From Pachyseris speciosa (Eukaryota; Cnidaria; Anthozoa; Scleractinia; Pachyseridae): a stretch of 64,000 nt of DNA. Positions 62,516 through 64,000 of this stretch are shown in pieces; the stretch's first letter is position 1, and every line of letters begins with the position of its first letter. A program made the translations under genes and the position numbers. Location of the stretch: assembly GCA_016490735.1 (NCBI GenBank), contig JAEMWC010000274.1, forward strand, positions 303,501 through 367,500, given 5' to 3'. Under the pieces are notes generated by a model that was given only the letters and a program-made list of their open reading frames with translations, had not been told where the DNA came from and did no database searches.

Positions 62516-63012
62516 ACGAACACGCAAATTAAGTTCAAGAGGAGTGTTGTTATGACAAAAAACACACAAAGAAGAAAAAAATATATCTTATAACTTTTCT
62601 TCTAAACCAAAGCTGCATCCAGATAGGAGAGGGTAGGAGACACAGTATCTTTCTGTAACATTAAGGGAAATCCCAGAAAAAAAGTTTTAGTGTAGGCAAG
62701 CAAACTATAGTGATTAAGAATCGTTTTTTTTTCTTTAAGTCAGTGCATGCGAACAGCTGAATTTAAGAATAAAGACGATTATAAAGAAAAGAAGAAGACA
62801 TTCAATACTTTATTATCGGTTTGATTTTGTCCTTATTACTTTCGTGTGGGTATTTTGCTACAGACCTACGAGACCCTTCAACCGTTTTTGCCCCTGGAGG
62901 GAAAGGAACACAGTATTCATAATACGAGTGTTCACTCAGTAATAACGACATATCTAAAGTAAACTACATTTCAAATTATAGTCACCATCAGGCCTTTTTT
63001 TATCTTTGGTAG
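62516..63012. other. Intron sequence upstream of exon 4
   Basis: Between the LINE tail and exon 4; no repeat or coding word recognised. Confidence 0.35.
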
Positions 63013-63084
63013 ATCCCTGGATGCCAACCAGCTGACGGAACTACCCACTGGCGTTTTTGATTACAATACCCAGCTGCAGAAACT
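63013..63084 (+). CDS. Host leucine-rich-repeat exon 4 (72 bases, phase 2)
   Basis: Acceptor TTGGTAG and donor GTAAGTG bound 72 bases encoding SLDANQLTELPTGVFDYNTQ and a final LQK in phase 2. It is closest to exon 3 (TGVFDY, TQLQK), as expected if exons duplicated in tandem. Confidence 0.85.
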
Positions 63085-63403
63085 GTAAGTGGTATTCTTC
63101 CTTCTTCACCCGCACTCCCTCTATCGCTATCTGTTCATTTCGTCCGTTTCTCTCTCAAATCAATTGACGATTAACTTCACTACGTCACAATTTTCAGCTA
63201 ATCGAGAGATTTGATCAGGCGGGCTTACTAAGCTGCGTAAGAATACTGGCCAAAGGTAATTGCTATTGGTGGTAACAAGTCTTAAGCCTTAAACGGTAGG
63301 TGTCGCGGATCATTTAGAGGCACTCAGAGTGAATTCGGTCTTGAATTTGAACCAGGCTTCAAACAAAAACTTTAATGAAAAGAAGAATGATCCTAGCAGT
63401 TAT

Positions 63404-63583
63404 GAGCGCAATTTATGCAATTGCGAAAAGAAGCCTGACAAAAGTCAGGGCTTCAACGGGGTTTGAACCCGTGACCTCGCGAATACCGGTCAGGTCAATT
63501 GTGGGTTCATATGTTCCCGTTCAAACCCCGTTGAAGTCCTGAATTTTTTTCAGGCTTCTTTTCGCAATTGTATCAATTGCGCT
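63404..63583. repeat. Inverted pair of tRNA-derived SINE ends
   Basis: Arms of about 65 bases: GCGCAATTTATGCAATTGCG...GGGGTTTGAAC and GTTCAAACCCCGTTGAAGTC...CAATTGCGCTC. ACGGGGTTTGAACCCGTGAC is an inverse tRNA B-box region. Confidence 0.75.
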
Positions 63584-64000
63584 CACACCTGCGAGGACCG
63601 TTCTTTATTTGATTTCATTTCCGCAGTTCATATATGATTCATTTCATATATCATTCACACAAAAAACTTCATGAAAAATAACGGTAAAACATTCCCCGGC
63701 CTGTTCAAGCGATTTTCAACGTCCGTGAAGTTCAGTAATTGACCTTTAGAAGGCGAGACTTCGCCCGACGTTTTGTGGAGAAAGAATAGGTTTGAAATGT
63801 TTTTTGATTTGTTCCTACCCTTGTGAATTAACTGAACTCATGCCCGACATTTGATACCTCGAAAGTGTCATATGTTCGGTCGAAATTTGAGCGATAACAT
63901 CTTTACGTAGATATAATTCGCCGACTGTTTGCCGTGATTCTGTTCGCCATCACGACATTCGGTTTAGAACGCTACTTTAATTTATGTAATCGATGCCGCA
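63584..64000. other. Intron sequence to the right edge
   Basis: The last 45 bases (TTCGGTTTAGAACGCTACTT... TCGATGCCGC) match the intron about 490 bases upstream of exon 3. Confidence 0.5.

Overview
The window is eukaryotic DNA from a cnidarian, most likely a stony coral. The reasons are widely spaced 72-base leucine-rich-repeat exons, tRNA-derived SINEs, many terminal-inverted-repeat elements, Penelope-like elements with GIY-YIG domains, a BEL/Pao retrotransposon, and a virus-like Polinton with cnidarian-type genes. The species call is inference; no host gene is complete here.

Positions 1 to about 15,600 hold most of a Polinton/Maverick (adintovirus-like) element whose left end lies outside the window. 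Minus-strand genes run from the N-terminus of a B-family polymerase through an AT-hook zinc finger protein, a Bro-N/VRR-NUC protein, an integrase with chromodomain, a zinc-ribbon/phospholipase A2 protein, a core protein fused to an adenain-like protease, the double-jelly-roll major capsid protein, a small basic protein, the penton-like minor capsid protein and a conserved coiled-coil protein. Plus-strand genes then give the packaging ATPase, a small acidic protein, two collagen-like fibre proteins and two small proteins. A minus-strand zinc-ribbon protein resembling poxvirus/giant-virus late transcription factor VLTF3 closes the element. Nine genes carry a TCTAA (one TCAAA) box exactly 16 or 17 bases before the start codon, a constant-spacing promoter recalling the TCTA late promoter of Mavirus and CroV. 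The integrase frame has no ATG before its first catalytic Asp, but a canonical -1 slippery heptamer sits where the upstream phospholipase frame could feed into it. Five Polinton genes are broken by single-base frame changes, while the capsid and fibre genes are intact.

Positions 15,600 to 64,000 are a host locus packed with repeats. Four 72-base phase-2 exons, at 16,945, 53,162, 59,702 and 63,013, each encode one leucine-rich repeat of the xxLPxGVFD type. They look like tandemly duplicated exons of one plus-strand receptor-like gene with introns up to 36 kb. Between them lie a BEL/Pao element with both LTRs and a CACGA target duplication (22,537-30,017), LINE fragments on both strands, three Penelope-like fragments, SINEs, many foldback/MITE elements, and a 711-base tandem duplication near 54 kb.

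The most striking mobile element is at 37,475-38,537. It is four copies of a 256-base unit arranged two inverted against two, each with a complete hammerhead ribozyme, and the whole is bounded by a 14-base target-site duplication. This fits a metazoan retrozyme (small circular-RNA retroelement) with an unusual head-to-head inversion. Penelope-like elements, the proposed helpers of retrozymes, are present in the same window, and two of them end in related hammerhead-like motifs.
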